Below are positions 1 to 8,862 of a stretch of DNA of 64,000 nucleotides, in pieces (position 1 is the first letter of the stretch; each line of letters opens with the position of its first letter). The DNA comes from Daejeonella rubra (GTDB taxonomy: Bacteria; Bacteroidota; Bacteroidia; Sphingobacteriales; Sphingobacteriaceae). Both the position numbers and the translations under genes were made by a program. The notes beneath the pieces are model-generated. The model ran no database searches. It was not told the DNA's origin and was given only the letters and a program-made list of their open reading frames with translations. The DNA is taken from NCBI RefSeq assembly GCF_900103545.1, contig NZ_FNHH01000016.1, positions 31,524 through 95,523 of the forward strand, given 5' to 3'.

Positions 1-1250
1 GTATTTTCTTCTCTGAAATTAAGAGCTTTTTTAAATATACTGTTCTGGATATCTACCAATAATTCTTCAATATGAAGAACTAATCCATCTCTGGATATAG
101 TTTGTTTTTCTTTGGTATCGCGGCGTGCGATTTCAATGGTGCCATTTTCAAGATCACGACCACCAATTGCCAGTCGAACCGGTACGCCCTTCATTTCATA
201 TTCGGCAAACTTAAAGCCTGGACGAAGTGTATCCCGATCATCATATTTAACAGAAATATTCTTCAACTTTAGTTCGGCAGCCAGTTCTTTAGCAATAGCA
301 GATATTTTATCCAATTCCTCATCAGAACGGTAAATAGGAACAATTACAACTTGAATAGGTGCAAGTTTAGGAGGAAGAATCAATCCTGAATCGTCAGAAT
401 GTGCCATGATCAAAGCTCCGATCAGGCGAGTTGACACTCCCCAGGAAGTTGCCCAAACATAGTCGAGTTTACCTTCCTTGCTCGTGAACTTCACATCAAA
501 TGCTTTAGCGAAATTCTGGCCTAAAAAGTGAGAGGTCCCAGCCTGAAGTGCTTTACCATCCTGCATTAATGCTTCTATACAATAGGTATCCAAAGCACCT
601 GCAAATCGTTCATTGGCTGTTTTCTTTCCCCGGACCACAGGTAATGCCATCCAATTTTCTGCAAAGTCTGCATAAACTTCAAGCATACGTTCAGTTTCTT
701 CAATTGCTTCCTGTGAACTTGCATGTGCTGTATGACCTTCCTGCCAAAGAAATTCAGCTGTTCTTAAAAACAGCCGTGTTCTCATTTCCCAGCGAACAAC
801 ATTGGCCCATTGATTAACCAGAATTGGCAGATCACGATATGACTGAATCCATCCTTTATAGGTGTTCCAGATTATAGTTTCAGAGGTTGGTCGAACAATT
901 AACTCCTCTTCAAGTTTTGCATCTTCATCTACAATGATATTACCATTGCCATCATTTTTCAATCTATAATGAGTTACAACAGCACATTCTGTTGCGAAAC
1001 CCTCCACATGGGAAGCCTCTTTTGAAAAAAATGACTTAGGAATGAATAATGGAAAATAAGCATTACTGTGCCCCGTATCTTTGAACATTTTGTCCAAAGC
1101 AGCCTGCATATTTTCCCAAATCGCATAGCCATAAGGCTTTATGACCATACAACCTCTCACAGCAGAATGTTCAGCCATGTCTGCCTTACCCACAAGTTCG
1201 TTATACCATTGGGAATAATCCTCTTCTCTGCTTGTTAAACCCTTACTCAT
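1..1250 (-). CDS. proS: Proline--tRNA ligase, partial (3' end outside window)
   Basis: Charges tRNA-Pro with proline in the cytoplasm. The minus strand reads from an ATG at 1250-1248 without a stop to the window edge, giving about 416 residues of a protein whose family is usually near 490. The N-terminus (MSKGLTSREEDYSQWYNEL) and the class II motif regions (AVRGCMVIKPYG, then RPTSETIIWNTY, then RWEMRTRLFLRTAEFLWQEGH) are typical of the shorter archaeal/eukaryote-like ProS used by Bacteroidota. The anticodon-binding domain begins near residue 300 (LAPIQVVIVPI). The C-terminal part lies outside the window. It is divergent from the lipoprotein gene to its right, with a 146-bp shared upstream region. 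The identification is firm. Confidence 0.95.
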   Translation of the reverse strand, partial: MSKGLTSREEDYSQWYNELVGKADMAEHSAVRGCMVIKPYGYAIWENMQAALDKMFKDTGHSNAYFPLFIPKSFFSKEASHVEGFATECAVVTHYRLKNDGNGNIIVDEDAKLEEELIVRPTSETIIWNTYKGWIQSYRDLPILVNQWANVVRWEMRTRLFLRTAEFLWQEGHTAHASSQEAIEETERMLEVYADFAENWMALPVVRGKKTANERFAGALDTYCIEALMQDGKALQAGTSHFLGQNFAKAFDVKFTSKEGKLDYVWATSWGVSTRLIGALIMAHSDDSGLILPPKLAPIQVVIVPIYRSDEELDKISAIAKELAAELKLKNISVKYDDRDTLRPGFKFAEYEMKGVPVRLAIGGRDLENGTIEIARRDTKEKQTISRDGLVLHIEELLVDIQNSIFKKALNFREEN

Positions 1251-1301
1251 CTTATTTAAGTCTCAAAAAATTACGTATATTTAATCGAATTAACATTTTA
1301 G

Positions 1302-1309
1302 CAAAGTTA
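1302..1309 (-). promoter_or_regulatory. Possible -7 promoter box for proS
   Basis: The minus strand reads TAACTTTG, an exact match to the Bacteroidota TAnnTTTG -7 element, about 52 bp upstream of the proS start codon. I do not see a clear TTTG-type -33 element at the right spacing, so this is a candidate only. Confidence 0.35.
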
Positions 1310-1396
1310 TAAAACTAGACGATGTATTATAATAATTTGCGATGCAACCATTACTGATATACTATCGTCTTCTTTATAATCGTTTAATTTCTATTA

Positions 1397-2341
1397 ATGA
1401 CCATCATTATGATTAAGAAATTCATTCACTTACTAGCAATACCATCTATTCTTTTCATGGGTTCATGTGCAAGCACAAAAACAGCACAGCTAAACGATCA
1501 GAATGATGACGTATATTATTCAATTGCAAAAGCCAGAGAAGTAGATCCGGTTGTTATTGCAAAACAAGAAGAAAAAAGAAGCAGCGATTACGTTACTGAA
1601 GATGAATTATATGGTGATTCATATGGTGACTACGGTTATTATAACGATTATACTTCTCGTTTTAACCGTTTCAGGACTTATGCACCATCTCTGGGTTATT
1701 ATAATAGCCTTTATGGTTACAATTATGATCCATATTTCAGTAACTCCTATTTTCCAAACAGTTATTTCGGTGGGTCTTCATTTAATATAGGTATAGGATT
1801 AGGTTTTGGTGCTTATAATTACAATCCATGGAGAAACTATGGTTATAATTATGGATACGGATCAAATTTCTGGGGACCCTACTCCTTTTACAATTCCTTT
1901 AATTCTTATGGTTATGGAAATGGAAACGGATATTATGGAGGAAATTACAGCGGCATATACAGCAGCCCTGCATTTAACTCTCCAAACTATCGTCCAAGAC
2001 CTTCAAGAAGTACTGACAACCTGACTATCGACAGAGGTTCTGTTATAAGTGGTCCGGGGGGGGTGATCTACAAAGACCCAAATGGAAATATCATTTCAAG
2101 AGGAAGAGCTGAACGTTATGGAGATCAGGTTCAACCCAATGCTACTTCAGGTACCAGAACACAACCTGCAGTTCGTCCAGACAGGGCGAACCAAAGTCCA
2201 CCACAAAGAGCGGCACAACCTGAACGGATTTATACTGCTCCACCAAGACAGGATACAGGATCAGGCTCCAGGTCAAACCCTGCACCATCAAATAATAATG
2301 GAGGTGGAAGTTCATCATCCCGCCCTTCAAGAGGAAATTAA
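1397..2341 (+). CDS. Tyr/Asn/Gly-rich lipoprotein of unknown function
   Basis: I do not recognise a named domain. The protein has a lipoprotein-type signal (IPSILFMGSC, lipidated Cys about residue 25), so it is probably anchored in the outer membrane. A conserved-looking acidic stretch at residues 30-75 is followed by a long low-complexity Tyr/Asn/Gly/Phe-rich region (about 75-195) and a Pro/Arg/Ser/Asn/Gln-rich tail. A short ordered segment (VISGPGGVIYKDPNGNIISRG) sits between the two low-complexity regions. The start could also be the ATG at 1409, which gives a more ordinary signal peptide. An eight-G tract lies inside the gene at 2056-2063. It ends 17 bp before the OmpP1-like gene and probably shares its transcript, which suggests an envelope role. 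Confidence 0.75.
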   Translation: MTIIMIKKFIHLLAIPSILFMGSCASTKTAQLNDQNDDVYYSIAKAREVDPVVIAKQEEKRSSDYVTEDELYGDSYGDYGYYNDYTSRFNRFRTYAPSLGYYNSLYGYNYDPYFSNSYFPNSYFGGSSFNIGIGLGFGAYNYNPWRNYGYNYGYGSNFWGPYSFYNSFNSYGYGNGNGYYGGNYSGIYSSPAFNSPNYRPRPSRSTDNLTIDRGSVISGPGGVIYKDPNGNIISRGRAERYGDQVQPNATSGTRTQPAVRPDRANQSPPQRAAQPERIYTAPPRQDTGSGSRSNPAPSNNNGGGSSSSRPSRGN

Positions 2342-2358
2342 GAGACAGAAATACCCTT

Positions 2359-3849
2359 ATGAGATTCAGAATTTTATTATCTATGGCAGCCATAGTGGCT
2401 GCCACAGGAGAGTTACATGCGCAGTATTCAGCCGATGCTTTACGTTTTTCACAAACACAATCAAGCAGTACTGCCAGATTTAAGGCTATTGGTGCACAAA
2501 TCGGTGTGGGTGGAGATTTAAGTTCCATTGGTAGTAACCCTGCTGGAATTGGCTTATTTACAAGATCAGAATTTAGTTTCACCCCGGAATTCAATAGCTA
2601 TAATGCTGATGCTCAATACCTTGGCAAGGTAACTGTTGGCAAAAAAGACCAGCTAGGTTTGGCCCATGCTGCAGTTGTATGGAATTCAACTGTTTCAAAA
2701 CCTAAAGGTGCAAAACTGGATGAGGGCTGGATCAGTTTTAACTTCGGCCTTGGTTATAACAGAACTAAAGCTTACGGAGATAATATCCTATTCTCTGGTA
2801 CAAATACCCAAACCTCCATTGCGGATTATTACGCGCAGTTAGCCACCACAAATTACGGTGCACCTAACTCCCTCCCTTCAGGAAGTCTGGAAAGAATGGC
2901 CTATGATAATTATCTGATCGGTTATGATAATTCTAACGGACAGTATTTCCCGGAGACTGATGTGAATAATGTCCAGACTAAAAATGATTTAAGAACCGGT
3001 TCTCAGGGAGAATTCAATTTTGCATTTGGGGCGAATTACAGCAATCAATTTTACATTGGAGCAAGTATCGGAATAGCAAGTATAAATTACACTTCCAATG
3101 CGAATTATAAAGAAAAAGGATATAATGTAACTGAAAGGAATGATTATGATATGTCATACCGACAGGCACAGATCACTAAAGGTTCAGGAATAAATGCAAA
3201 ATTGGGTGCAATATACAGGCCGGTCCCAACAGTACGCTTAGGAGCAACAATCGAATCTCCAACATGGTATACTATCGATGATAGCTATTCTGAAGTACTG
3301 GATACAAAATATGGCAAAAACACGGTCGATTCTCAATTTTTAAATAATGATGAAACTTATGATTTCGCTTACAAGTTACGTACTCCTCTTAAGGTTAGTG
3401 GGGGTATTGGAGTATTCATAAATAATCAGGGATTTATATCTGCCGATGTTGACTATGTAGATTACTCTACAATAAATTTTTCTACAGCTCAGAATTATGA
3501 AGATACTGATGTCATTTTAGATAATAACAGAGAAATATTGAACAATTACAAAAGTGCAATAAACTATCGTTTAGGTGCAGAATATAAGCTCGATAAACTA
3601 ATGTTAAGAGCAGGATACGGAGTACAGGGTAACCCTTATAAAGCACTGGACAATGACAGGTTTAAAACCAGTACCTACAGTGGCGGAATGGGTTATCGCT
3701 TCAACGACATTTATATAGATATGACGTATCAGCAAATTGTATATAATTCTGATATAAAACCATATACCCTGAATCCAGGTACTAGTCCAATGGCATCCAT
3801 AAAGAATACAAGAAACAATGTTTTCCTTACAATTGGGAAAAGGTTTTAA
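2359..3849 (+). CDS. OmpP1/FadL-like outer-membrane protein
   Basis: A 496-residue predicted beta-barrel of the OmpP1/FadL/TodX-like group often annotated in Bacteroidota as hemin receptor or long-chain fatty-acid transporter. It has a signal peptide ending near ELHAQ (residue 22). The family's N-terminal hatch-like segment (YSADALRFSQ, then GAQIGVGGDLSSIGSNPAGIGLF) follows; the SNPAG element is the hallmark. The rest alternates short amphipathic strands and Gly/Asn turns and ends in an aromatic-poor strand (NVFLTIGKRF). The substrate cannot be told from sequence. It is likely cotranscribed with the preceding lipoprotein and is closed by a strong terminator. Confidence 0.85.
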   Translation: MRFRILLSMAAIVAATGELHAQYSADALRFSQTQSSSTARFKAIGAQIGVGGDLSSIGSNPAGIGLFTRSEFSFTPEFNSYNADAQYLGKVTVGKKDQLGLAHAAVVWNSTVSKPKGAKLDEGWISFNFGLGYNRTKAYGDNILFSGTNTQTSIADYYAQLATTNYGAPNSLPSGSLERMAYDNYLIGYDNSNGQYFPETDVNNVQTKNDLRTGSQGEFNFAFGANYSNQFYIGASIGIASINYTSNANYKEKGYNVTERNDYDMSYRQAQITKGSGINAKLGAIYRPVPTVRLGATIESPTWYTIDDSYSEVLDTKYGKNTVDSQFLNNDETYDFAYKLRTPLKVSGGIGVFINNQGFISADVDYVDYSTINFSTAQNYEDTDVILDNNREILNNYKSAINYRLGAEYKLDKLMLRAGYGVQGNPYKALDNDRFKTSTYSGGMGYRFNDIYIDMTYQQIVYNSDIKPYTLNPGTSPMASIKNTRNNVFLTIGKRF

Positions 3850-3851
3850 AC

Positions 3852-3886
3852 AAAAAAAAATCCGCCTGAAAGCGGATTTTTTTTTT
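3852..3886. terminator. Bidirectional intrinsic terminator
   Basis: A hairpin with arms AATCCGC and GCGGATT around CTGAAA is flanked by an A-run on the left and a T-run on the right. It can therefore stop both the OmpP1-like gene (plus) and dps (minus), which converge here. Confidence 0.9.
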
Positions 3887-3899
3887 GTTGGTTAATGTA

Positions 3900-4379
3900 T
3901 TAACTTCTTCCTACAAAGGAACGAAGCATCCAGTTATTCTTTTCTTTAAACTGCATAAATGAATTGATAAGGTCATTGGTACCATCGTCGCCAATTTCAG
4001 CAGTCATGCTCATTATTGAACGTTCCATTTCAATAAGCTTACTGAAATCATCCATGATAGCCAATACCATATCTGTATCTTTCATTCCTATAGTATCGAT
4101 CTCTTTCAGTTCTGAAATCTTTATATATTCTGTAAACGTACTGTATGGAGATTTACCAAGTGTAAGAATACGTTCTGCGAGAGCATCGATCGTTAATTGT
4201 GCATTGGTATAAAGCTCTTCAAATTTTATATGAAGAGTGAAGAAATGTGAACCCTTCACGTTCCAATGGCATCCACGTAGCTTTTGATAGTGAATATGAT
4301 AGTTCGCTAATAGATCGTTTAAGTGATCAATTACTGGTTTAACTTCTTTATCTGTCAGACTAATTTCTTTGGGATTCAT
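3900..4379 (-). CDS. dps: Dps family DNA-protecting ferritin-like protein
   Basis: A 159-residue mini-ferritin that forms a dodecamer, oxidises Fe(II) with peroxide and protects DNA in starvation or oxidative stress. The inter-subunit ferroxidase residues of the family are present with canonical spacing: His38 and Trp39 (GCHWNVKG), His50, Asp65 and Glu69 (QLTIDALAERI). Length is normal for the family. It stands alone between converging and diverging neighbours. Its upstream region (4380-4478) is shared with the divergent DUF4905 gene. I see no recognisable OxyR or Fur site. Confidence 0.95.
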   Translation of the reverse strand: MNPKEISLTDKEVKPVIDHLNDLLANYHIHYQKLRGCHWNVKGSHFFTLHIKFEELYTNAQLTIDALAERILTLGKSPYSTFTEYIKISELKEIDTIGMKDTDMVLAIMDDFSKLIEMERSIMSMTAEIGDDGTNDLINSFMQFKEKNNWMLRSFVGRS

Positions 4380-4478
4380 AATCGTTCTTTTTTGTTTATA
4401 ACATATACTTATGCAAATATCCTGCCTGAATAAGTTTAACTAAGTATTAAAACCAATTCGGCTGTAGCAGAAAAGACG

Positions 4479-4486
4479 TACTTTTG
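4479..4486 (+). promoter_or_regulatory. -7 box giving a nearly leaderless DUF4905 mRNA
   Basis: TACTTTTG matches the Bacteroidota TAnnTTTG element and lies only 6 bp before the ATG at 4493. The upstream TTG at 4484 falls inside this box, which supports the ATG as the real start. No clear -33 element is visible. Confidence 0.45.
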
Positions 4487-4492
4487 CATTCC

Positions 4493-5257
4493 ATGGTGCC
4501 AAAAACAGAACAGCTCAGACAGATTTTTTCAGAAAAATTCAAGGGGTTAATATGGAAGATCCGTATTCAGGAGAAAAAAGGATATCTGGCTATTGAAAGC
4601 CGTCAATTAGAATCCGGAAAAATTGCCTTTACTGTTTTAGATCATCAAACTGGTGAGATAAATTTTAAAGAAAAATCTTTTTTAGAGCCAATGAATCTCA
4701 ATCTAGCATATGCAGCCCAGAATAATATACTATTAACAGCAAACGAACATACTGAAAGTCCTGCAAGCAAAGGATTGATTTCTGTAAATATCGTTGATGG
4801 TGAAATTTTGTGGGAACGATACAATTTCACCCTCAATCAGGCAGTTCCAGACGGAGTGCAGGTTTTTGACCCAAAAATCTATCCAAGAAAATATACCTGG
4901 ATTGATCACATAAGTGCTGAGAATATAGTTGAACAAGAAAATAGTCAATATGAAAATAGCTATCTAATATTTCCTGCTTTGGTTGAATCCTATACTTTAC
5001 CCGACTTTATTGATCATGGTCCAATTCAGGGAGATATCTCTGTTTTGAGCTTTAACAGACTCAGCATGGTATGTTTTCATCAAACATTTGAAAATAATAT
5101 GCAGCAGAGACTTGTTGTTTATCAGGATGATAGGATATTACTTGATGATATTATGATTGCTGGTATACAAAAACTACAGCCTGAGTCGTTCTTTATTGTG
5201 AACAAGCGATTGTTGTACATCCGAAATAAGGATGAAATCGTTTCATATTTTGTATAA
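4493..5257 (+). CDS. DUF4905 family protein
   Basis: About 254 residues with no signal peptide or membrane segment. The sequence, with its repeating beta-strand pattern (GKIAFTVLDHQTGEINF, then GLISVNIVDGEILWERY), matches what I know as DUF4905, a family of unknown function mostly confined to Sphingobacteriaceae and relatives. The pattern resembles blades of a beta-propeller, but that is inference. I chose the ATG at 4493 rather than an in-frame TTG at 4484 because the latter overlaps a good -7 promoter box. It is followed 25 bp later by the LysM gene and may be cotranscribed with it. Confidence 0.75.
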   Translation: MVPKTEQLRQIFSEKFKGLIWKIRIQEKKGYLAIESRQLESGKIAFTVLDHQTGEINFKEKSFLEPMNLNLAYAAQNNILLTANEHTESPASKGLISVNIVDGEILWERYNFTLNQAVPDGVQVFDPKIYPRKYTWIDHISAENIVEQENSQYENSYLIFPALVESYTLPDFIDHGPIQGDISVLSFNRLSMVCFHQTFENNMQQRLVVYQDDRILLDDIMIAGIQKLQPESFFIVNKRLLYIRNKDEIVSYFV

Positions 5258-5282
5258 TTGCACAAATTTTAAAACCAGATAA

Positions 5283-6164
5283 ATGCTGAGACAATTAGTT
5301 TTATCAATTTCCTTTGCCCTTATAGCCTGTACTGCAAGTGCCGCTATAGATTCTGTAAGTGTTGAAAATCTTAATGGTAAAAAAAATATAGTTCATAAAG
5401 TGGAGGCCAAAGAGACCTATTACTCTATTGCCCGGAAATATAACGTAACGCCACAATCTGTAATTCAATTTAACAGCAACAGATCCTTACAGATCGGTAC
5501 CATACTGAGAGTTCCTACAGAAAGACCTTTTACAGATACCTCTATTATAAGTGCAGGTAGTAAGCAAGAGTCGCGTACTTCTGCTAAAGTAGCTGTAATC
5601 GATTATAAGGTTGGTCCCCGTGAATATCTTGTTGCCATTGCAAAAAAGTTTAATACTACAGTAGAGGATCTGAAAACATTAAATAATCTGACAAGTAATA
5701 ATCTTGCTATTGGTCAGATAATCAAGGTTCCATTTGGGTCTGGGCCTGCCGAGCAGTTGTCTCCCCCACCGGCATTTCCATTGGATATGCCTAAATTGGA
5801 GTCAAGAACCAGTTCTACTTCAATAGACAGCAGCAAAAGTGCAAGCGAAAGACTAAAATTACCTGTTGCCAGATATGGCCTTCGGGAAGTTAATGAGAGA
5901 GGTGTAGCTATTTGGATAGCAGATGAAAATCTGGATGGGACTAAGATGCTGGCTCTTCATCAAACGGCACCAATAGGAACTGTGATTAAAATCACTAATC
6001 CTATGACAGGCAAAAGTACCTTTGCAAAAGTTGTTGGGAAGTTTACTGAAAACGAGTCATCAAAAGATGCTATTATTGTAGTGACTAAGGCTACTGCTGA
6101 ATTAATTGGAGCAATAGATAAAAGATTTCAAGCAACCTTAATATACGGTGTTCCTAATGAATAA
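5283..6164 (+). CDS. Secreted protein with two LysM domains and an RlpA-like C-terminus
   Basis: Probably a periplasmic peptidoglycan-binding protein. A signal peptide (ALIACTASA, cleavage near residue 20) is followed by LysM 1 (about 36-80: HKVEAKETYYSIARKYNV to ILRVP) and LysM 2 (about 108-152: YKVGPREYLVAIAKKFN to IIKVP). A linker rich in Ser/Pro/Thr follows, then a C-terminal region (about 195-290) that looks like the double-psi beta-barrel of RlpA-type proteins (GTVIKITNPMTGKSTFAKVVG). Whether it cleaves glycan is unknown. It overlaps the uridine kinase gene by 8 bp, so the two are translationally coupled. Confidence 0.85.
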   Translation: MLRQLVLSISFALIACTASAAIDSVSVENLNGKKNIVHKVEAKETYYSIARKYNVTPQSVIQFNSNRSLQIGTILRVPTERPFTDTSIISAGSKQESRTSAKVAVIDYKVGPREYLVAIAKKFNTTVEDLKTLNNLTSNNLAIGQIIKVPFGSGPAEQLSPPPAFPLDMPKLESRTSSTSIDSSKSASERLKLPVARYGLREVNERGVAIWIADENLDGTKMLALHQTAPIGTVIKITNPMTGKSTFAKVVGKFTENESSKDAIIVVTKATAELIGAIDKRFQATLIYGVPNE

Positions 6165-6807
6165 AAAGCCATTTGTGATTGGTATTGCCGGAGGTAGTGG
6201 TTCCGGAAAAACATTCTTTTTAAAATGCTTCTTAAACCATTTTAAGGAAGAAGAAGTTTGTTTGTTATCACAGGATGATTATTATTATAGAGTAGCTCAT
6301 AACATGACTGCTGAGGAAAACAAGCTATACAACTTTGATCTTCCATCTACAATTGACAATGATCAATTTTTAAGTGATATTAAAAGGCTTATCAATGGAG
6401 AAACTGTTTATCAGAAAGAATACACCTTTAATAATCCAAATGCTGAACCCAAACTTTTAGAGATCAAGCCAGCTCCAATAGTTATAGTTGAAGGGTTATT
6501 CATACTTCACTTTAAAGAAATTTCACAAATTTTAGATCTGAAGATATTTATAGATACTGATGAAGATATTGCCCTGCAGCGACGACTAAAGCGCGATCTT
6601 ATAGAACGTGGCTATCCTGAAGGTGATGTACTTTATAAATGGAACAATCATGTTATGCCGGCATACAAAGATTATTTGTTGCCGCATAAGGAACAATGCG
6701 ATTCGATCATTACTAATAACACCCATGTTGCTGAAGATATCATTCAGATAACAAGCCAAATTTCAGGCAATCTTCGTGCTAATGTCCTTGATAAATCATT
6801 GATTTAA
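6157..6807 (+). CDS. udk: Uridine kinase
   Basis: Phosphorylates uridine and cytidine to UMP and CMP in pyrimidine salvage. About 216 residues from the ATG at 6157, which overlaps the end of the LysM gene (ATGAATAA). The Walker A P-loop is GGSGSGKT at residues 12-19. The DDYYY motif and the RDLIERGYPEGDVLYKW segment are typical of the uridine kinase/phosphoribulokinase family. An upstream GTG at 6148 is possible but would lengthen the protein beyond the normal start. It converges on scoB with a 4-bp overlap of the two 3' ends. Confidence 0.92.
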   Translation: MNKKPFVIGIAGGSGSGKTFFLKCFLNHFKEEEVCLLSQDDYYYRVAHNMTAEENKLYNFDLPSTIDNDQFLSDIKRLINGETVYQKEYTFNNPNAEPKLLEIKPAPIVIVEGLFILHFKEISQILDLKIFIDTDEDIALQRRLKRDLIERGYPEGDVLYKWNNHVMPAYKDYLLPHKEQCDSIITNNTHVAEDIIQITSQISGNLRANVLDKSLI

Positions 6808-7460
6808 ATCTGCATTTCGGGTATTTCACCCTCGATGATCAATTTTCCTGTAGTTGCTTTTCTGATCTCTTCAACGGAAACACCGGGTGCCCGCTCCAAT
6901 AACCTGAACCCACCTCCACTGGCAATTTCGAGTACAGCCAGTTCCGTAACAATTTTTTTAACGCATTTCACACCGGTTAGGGGCAAAGAACATTCAGATA
7001 ATAATTTACTTTCTCCTGCTTTGTTTACATGCTGCATAGCTACAATGATATTTTTAGCTGAAGCCACCAGGTCCATTGCACCACCCATTCCCTTAACCAT
7101 CTTCCCTGGAATCTTCCAGTTTGCTATATCACCATTTTCTGAAACCTCCATTGCACCAAGAATGGTCAGATCTACCTTTTGAGATCGGATCATACCAAAG
7201 CTCATGGCAGAATCAAAGATCGAAGAGCCGGGCAATGTTGTTATTGTTTGCTTCCCTGCATTGATCAGATCAGGATCTTCTTCTCCCTCAAAAGGAAAAG
7301 GCCCCATGCCTAATAATCCATTTTCAGATTGAAGAACTATATTTATTCCTTCAGGAATATAATTAGCAACTAAAGTAGGGATACCAATTCCGAGATTGAC
7401 ATAATACCCATCCTTTATTTCCTTTGCTATACGCTTTGCAATTCCGGTTTTATCTAACAT
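6804..7460 (-). CDS. scoB: 3-oxoacid CoA-transferase subunit B
   Basis: The beta subunit of a succinyl-CoA:3-ketoacid (acetoacetate) CoA-transferase, used in ketone-body or acetoacetate utilisation. It has 218 residues, as usual. The motif SENGLLGMGP near residue 45 carries the catalytic Glu that forms the glutamyl-CoA intermediate. GLGIPTLVANYIP at the N-terminus is also characteristic. It follows scoA on the minus strand with a 90-bp gap. Its 3' end overlaps that of udk by 4 bp. Confidence 0.93.
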   Translation of the reverse strand: MLDKTGIAKRIAKEIKDGYYVNLGIGIPTLVANYIPEGINIVLQSENGLLGMGPFPFEGEEDPDLINAGKQTITTLPGSSIFDSAMSFGMIRSQKVDLTILGAMEVSENGDIANWKIPGKMVKGMGGAMDLVASAKNIIVAMQHVNKAGESKLLSECSLPLTGVKCVKKIVTELAVLEIASGGGFRLLERAPGVSVEEIRKATTGKLIIEGEIPEMQI

Positions 7461-7550
7461 TGATTGGTTAATTTAAAGTTTGTCTTGTGGCTGCTGAAAG
7501 AAATCTTATTTATTTAAGACCATAAAATTGCCTGAAAGGCATAATTAATG

Positions 7551-8252
7551 TCATTCTTTAGGTCTTACTGTCCGCTGTTCGATTCTTTTTTCATAGTCCT
7601 TACCCTGAAATATCCGATGTACATATATCCCCGGAGTATGGATCTGATCTGGATCAAGTTCACCTACTTCTACAAGATGCTCTACTTCTGCTATAGTTAT
7701 TTTACCGGCCATTGCCATAACAGGATTGAAATTTCGGGCAGTAGAGCGGAAAATAAGATTTCCTGCCGTATCACCTTTCCAGGCCTTGACAATTGCAAAA
7801 TCAGCATCAAATGCCATTTCCATCAGGTAATCTTTACCATTAAAGTTTCTGATCTCTTTACCCTGTGCAACTTCTGTTCCTACACCTGCAGGTGTAAAAA
7901 TAGCGGGCATTCCGTATCCTGCGGCCATACAACGGGTAGCTAAAGTCCCCTGTGGCACCAGTTCAACTTCAAGCTCACCGCTTAATAATTGTCTTTCAAA
8001 CTCGGCGTTTTCTCCAACATAAGAAGATATCATCTTTTTAACCTGGCGCTTCCTGAGCATCAACCCTATCCCAAAATCATCTACACCAGCATTATTAGAA
8101 ATACAGGTAAGCTGATCTATACCCTTGTTTACCAGTGCATTAATACAATTTTCAGGAATGCCACATAAACCAAAACCACCCAGCATTAGTGTCATACCAC
8201 TGGAAATATCCTGAATGGCCTCATCGGCATTCGCAACGACTTTATTGATCAT
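7551..8252 (-). CDS. scoA: 3-oxoacid CoA-transferase subunit A
   Basis: The alpha subunit of the acetoacetate/succinyl-CoA transferase, 233 residues. The CoA-binding glycine motif GGFGLCGIPE is at about residues 25-34, and ISNNAGVDDFGIGLML follows. It starts the scoAB pair. The first 25 bases of the gene and about 46 bases upstream are repeated at 14450-14521, on the far side of the Kelch-protein block, which suggests that the block was inserted at the scoA start (see findings). Confidence 0.93.
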   Translation of the reverse strand: MINKVVANADEAIQDISSGMTLMLGGFGLCGIPENCINALVNKGIDQLTCISNNAGVDDFGIGLMLRKRQVKKMISSYVGENAEFERQLLSGELEVELVPQGTLATRCMAAGYGMPAIFTPAGVGTEVAQGKEIRNFNGKDYLMEMAFDADFAIVKAWKGDTAGNLIFRSTARNFNPVMAMAGKITIAEVEHLVEVGELDPDQIHTPGIYVHRIFQGKDYEKRIEQRTVRPKE

Positions 8253-8298
8253 ACATAATTGGTTTTAGACGAAATTACCAAAAGCCGGCAATATTTGT
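8228..8298 (-). repeat. Direct repeat copy 1: 5' end of scoA plus upstream DNA
   Basis: This segment covers the first codons of scoA and about 46 bp of its leader. It aligns by hand with 14450-14521 in the same orientation: 61 of 72 columns are identical, with one single-base gap. The pair bounds the Kelch/FN3 accessory block. Confidence 0.85.
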
Positions 8299-8862
8299 TC
8301 AGAATACTTACTCTCAAGAACAATAATATTAAAGTTGGAGCCACTACCTTTGACCCTATCATAGCATCATTGCAATAAATCATACTTAAAATGTCATTAT
8401 ATAGAATAATAATTCTTTTAAGGACAATCTATTTTGATCTAATTAGCTTGACGACTACTAATTTATTTGGGATTCCTAAATCAAATTGATAAACATGATT
8501 CGCAGAATAAATATCTATTTATTGGTCATTGATAAAAACTTAATCGTGCCTTGAGCTTTAAGTCAGATTAAGTTTAAAAAAATATATTTCCTACTCTTTT
8601 CCAATTTGAGTTCCGCCGCCGCCACTTTGAAATAATATGTATTCGCCAATTGAAAACAGATCAAATCATACCGATGTTTTAGCCAATCTTTTGAAATTAA
8701 AAATTAATTCAAGTAACCAGTGAACGCTTAAGGCTTTATTAAACTATAATAACTATCCTCACTCATTTTATATATGCAAATCTCATCCTATAACAGCAGC
8801 TCTCTTTTTGATATTTCGTTTTTAAAAGTAAATAAATGAGCTATAGGAATCCTAAATTAATC
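8299..8862. other. Gene-free stretch between scoA and the FN3 lipoprotein
   Basis: About 560 bp, very AT-rich, with no ORF that resembles a gene. The only compositional oddity is a CCGCCGCCGCCAC run at 8613-8625. I see no clear terminator after the FN3 lipoprotein gene and no transposase remnant. Together with the other intergenic stretch at 13881-14449 it forms the outer part of the accessory block. Confidence 0.5.

Noticed and set aside
1551..2024. Hydrophobic, Met/Ile-rich ORFs in other frames of the Tyr/Asn/Gly-rich lipoprotein gene
   Set aside because: They are by-products of the repeated TAT/AAT/GGT codons; the lipoprotein frame has the signal peptide and lipobox.
8600..8630. CCGCCGCCGCCAC run that resembles a tRNA 3' end, which would have made a good attachment site for the accessory block
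   Set aside because: The T-arm cannot be formed: the expected stem and G53-C61 pair are missing and no 5' half is present.
8567..8664. Short minus-strand frame ending SGGGGTQIGKE
   Set aside because: Only about two dozen codons after an in-frame stop, no start codon and no recognised family; treated as chance.
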